A DNA stretch of 15,031 nt from Clostridia bacterium (lineage in GTDB: Bacteria; Bacillota; Sulfobacillia; SLMV01): the NCBI GenBank assembly GCA_007136565.1, contig SLGS01000049.1, positions 1 to 15,031 of the forward strand, written 5' to 3'. This document shows, piece after piece, positions 14,544 to 15,031 of this stretch. Within the stretch, counting starts at the first letter, position 1. Each line of letters opens with the position of its first letter. The notes beneath the pieces are model-generated. The model was not told where the DNA came from and did not search any database. It saw only the letters and a list, made by a program, of their open reading frames with translations. Both the position numbers and the translations under genes were made by a program.

Positions 14544-15031
14544 CTCAAACCACCCCCGAATTGGCGCAAGAAACGCAGATCATTCCTGTACAGTGATCGC
14601 AAATCGTTTATCCCGTACCTGATCATGGCCAGTCGCTCTATCCCCATCCCGAAGGCGAAGCCGGAGACTTCCCCGGGATCGTAACCTCCGTTGGCGAGGA
14701 CGGTGGGGTGCACCATTCCGGCGCCCAGGATTTCCAAAAAACCCTGGCCCCCGCAGGCGGAACAGCCCCGTTCTCCGCAGCTGGTACACGTCACGTCCAC
14801 CTCGGCGGAGGGTTCGGTGAAGGGGAAGTAGCTGGGGCGGAAACGCACGTTTACCGCCTCTCCGAAGAGGCGTCGAGCGAACTCCGTGAGGGTGCCGCGG
14901 AGGTGCCCCATGGTGATCCCGCGATCCACCAGGAGTGCCTCGCACTGGTGAAAGACGGGGCTGTGACTGGGATCCTCGGTGTCCCTTCGGTAAGTCCGAC
15001 CGGGTCCTACGATTCGCACCGGCAGCCGCGG
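14540..15031 (-). CDS. pheS: Phenylalanyl-tRNA synthetase alpha subunit, C-terminal part (cut by window edge)
   Basis: The last 163 residues of PheS are visible and the frame continues beyond the right edge. This is the class II catalytic domain that activates phenylalanine. Motif 2 is seen at VRIVGPGRTYRRD, followed by the conserved SPVFHQCEALLVD. The substrate-binding strand RPSYFPFTEPSAEVDV and motif 3 GFAFGMGIERLAMIRYG are intact. A four-cysteine cluster, CTSCGERGCSAC (14753-14788), lies between them. This CxxCx4CxxC knuckle is known from many Gram-positive-type PheS proteins and may bind zinc. The apparent GTG at 15019 is internal: the upstream codons (PRLP) continue the family sequence. 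It is the first gene of the pheST operon in the usual order. Confidence 0.97.
   Translation of the reverse strand, partial: PRLPVRIVGPGRTYRRDTEDPSHSPVFHQCEALLVDRGITMGHLRGTLTEFARRLFGEAVNVRFRPSYFPFTEPSAEVDVTCTSCGERGCSACGGQGFLEILGAGMVHPTVLANGGYDPGEVSGFAFGMGIERLAMIRYGINDLRSLYRNDLRFLRQFGGGLR

Noticed and set aside
15017..15019. GTG at 15019 as the start of pheS
   Set aside because: The frame continues upstream to the window edge with residues that match PheS, and a 159-residue PheS would lack most of the catalytic domain.
1..15031. Mobile element, CRISPR array, tRNA or other RNA gene
   Set aside because: No transposase or integrase motifs, no spaced direct repeats and no cloverleaf pattern were seen. 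Nearly all sequence is accounted for by conserved housekeeping genes.

Overview
The window is a dense stretch of bacterial chromosome, about 60% G+C by eye. It reads as housekeeping genes, with no mobile element, CRISPR array, tRNA or rRNA that I can see. Ten protein genes cover nearly all of it, and two of them are cut by the window edges. The run pheS-pheT-[ABC-F]-zapA-[PolX/PHP]-mutS2 matches the conserved Gram-positive order known from Bacillus subtilis (pheS-pheT-rnhC-zapA-yshB-polX-mutS2). High G+C, GTG and TTG starts and a class A penicillin-binding protein with a Cys-rich C-terminal tail suggest a high-GC Gram-positive-type bacterium, for example a deep-branching actinobacterium or a GC-rich Firmicute. 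The lineage cannot be fixed from sequence reading alone.

Right part (about 5.8-15.0 kb, all on the minus strand). Transcription enters from the right edge with pheS (C-terminal part only) and pheT, the two subunits of phenylalanyl-tRNA synthetase. Next come an ABC-F translation ATPase, the FtsZ-ring protein ZapA, a PolX-like protein with an intact PHP domain but a decayed polymerase site, and MutS2. Most junctions overlap (ATGA at pheS/pheT and zapA/PolX, 11 nt at PolX/mutS2) or are short, so this looks like one transcription unit for translation, division and DNA maintenance.

Middle (3.1-5.8 kb, plus strand). One gene encodes a bifunctional peptidoglycan glycosyltransferase/transpeptidase (PBP1A type). 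It has its own extended -10 promoter. Its 3' end overlaps the 3' end of mutS2 by 17 nt, tail to tail. After the enzymatic core and a Cys-rich extension it carries an acidic repeat linker and a C-terminal cupredoxin-like domain, which is the most unusual feature of the window.

Left part (0-2.95 kb, minus strand). An M20-family metallopeptidase and a leucyl aminopeptidase (M17, PepA) lie in tandem and probably form a peptide-degradation operon. A strong GC-rich hairpin sits between them and another inverted repeat follows pepA. At the extreme left edge is the start of a further minus-strand gene, probably for a membrane-anchored protein.

The observations most worth following up are the PBP-cupredoxin fusion, the PolX homologue that has lost its polymerase aspartates while keeping every expected PHP metal ligand, and the altered LDLR motif in the Smr domain of MutS2, encoded next to that PolX.
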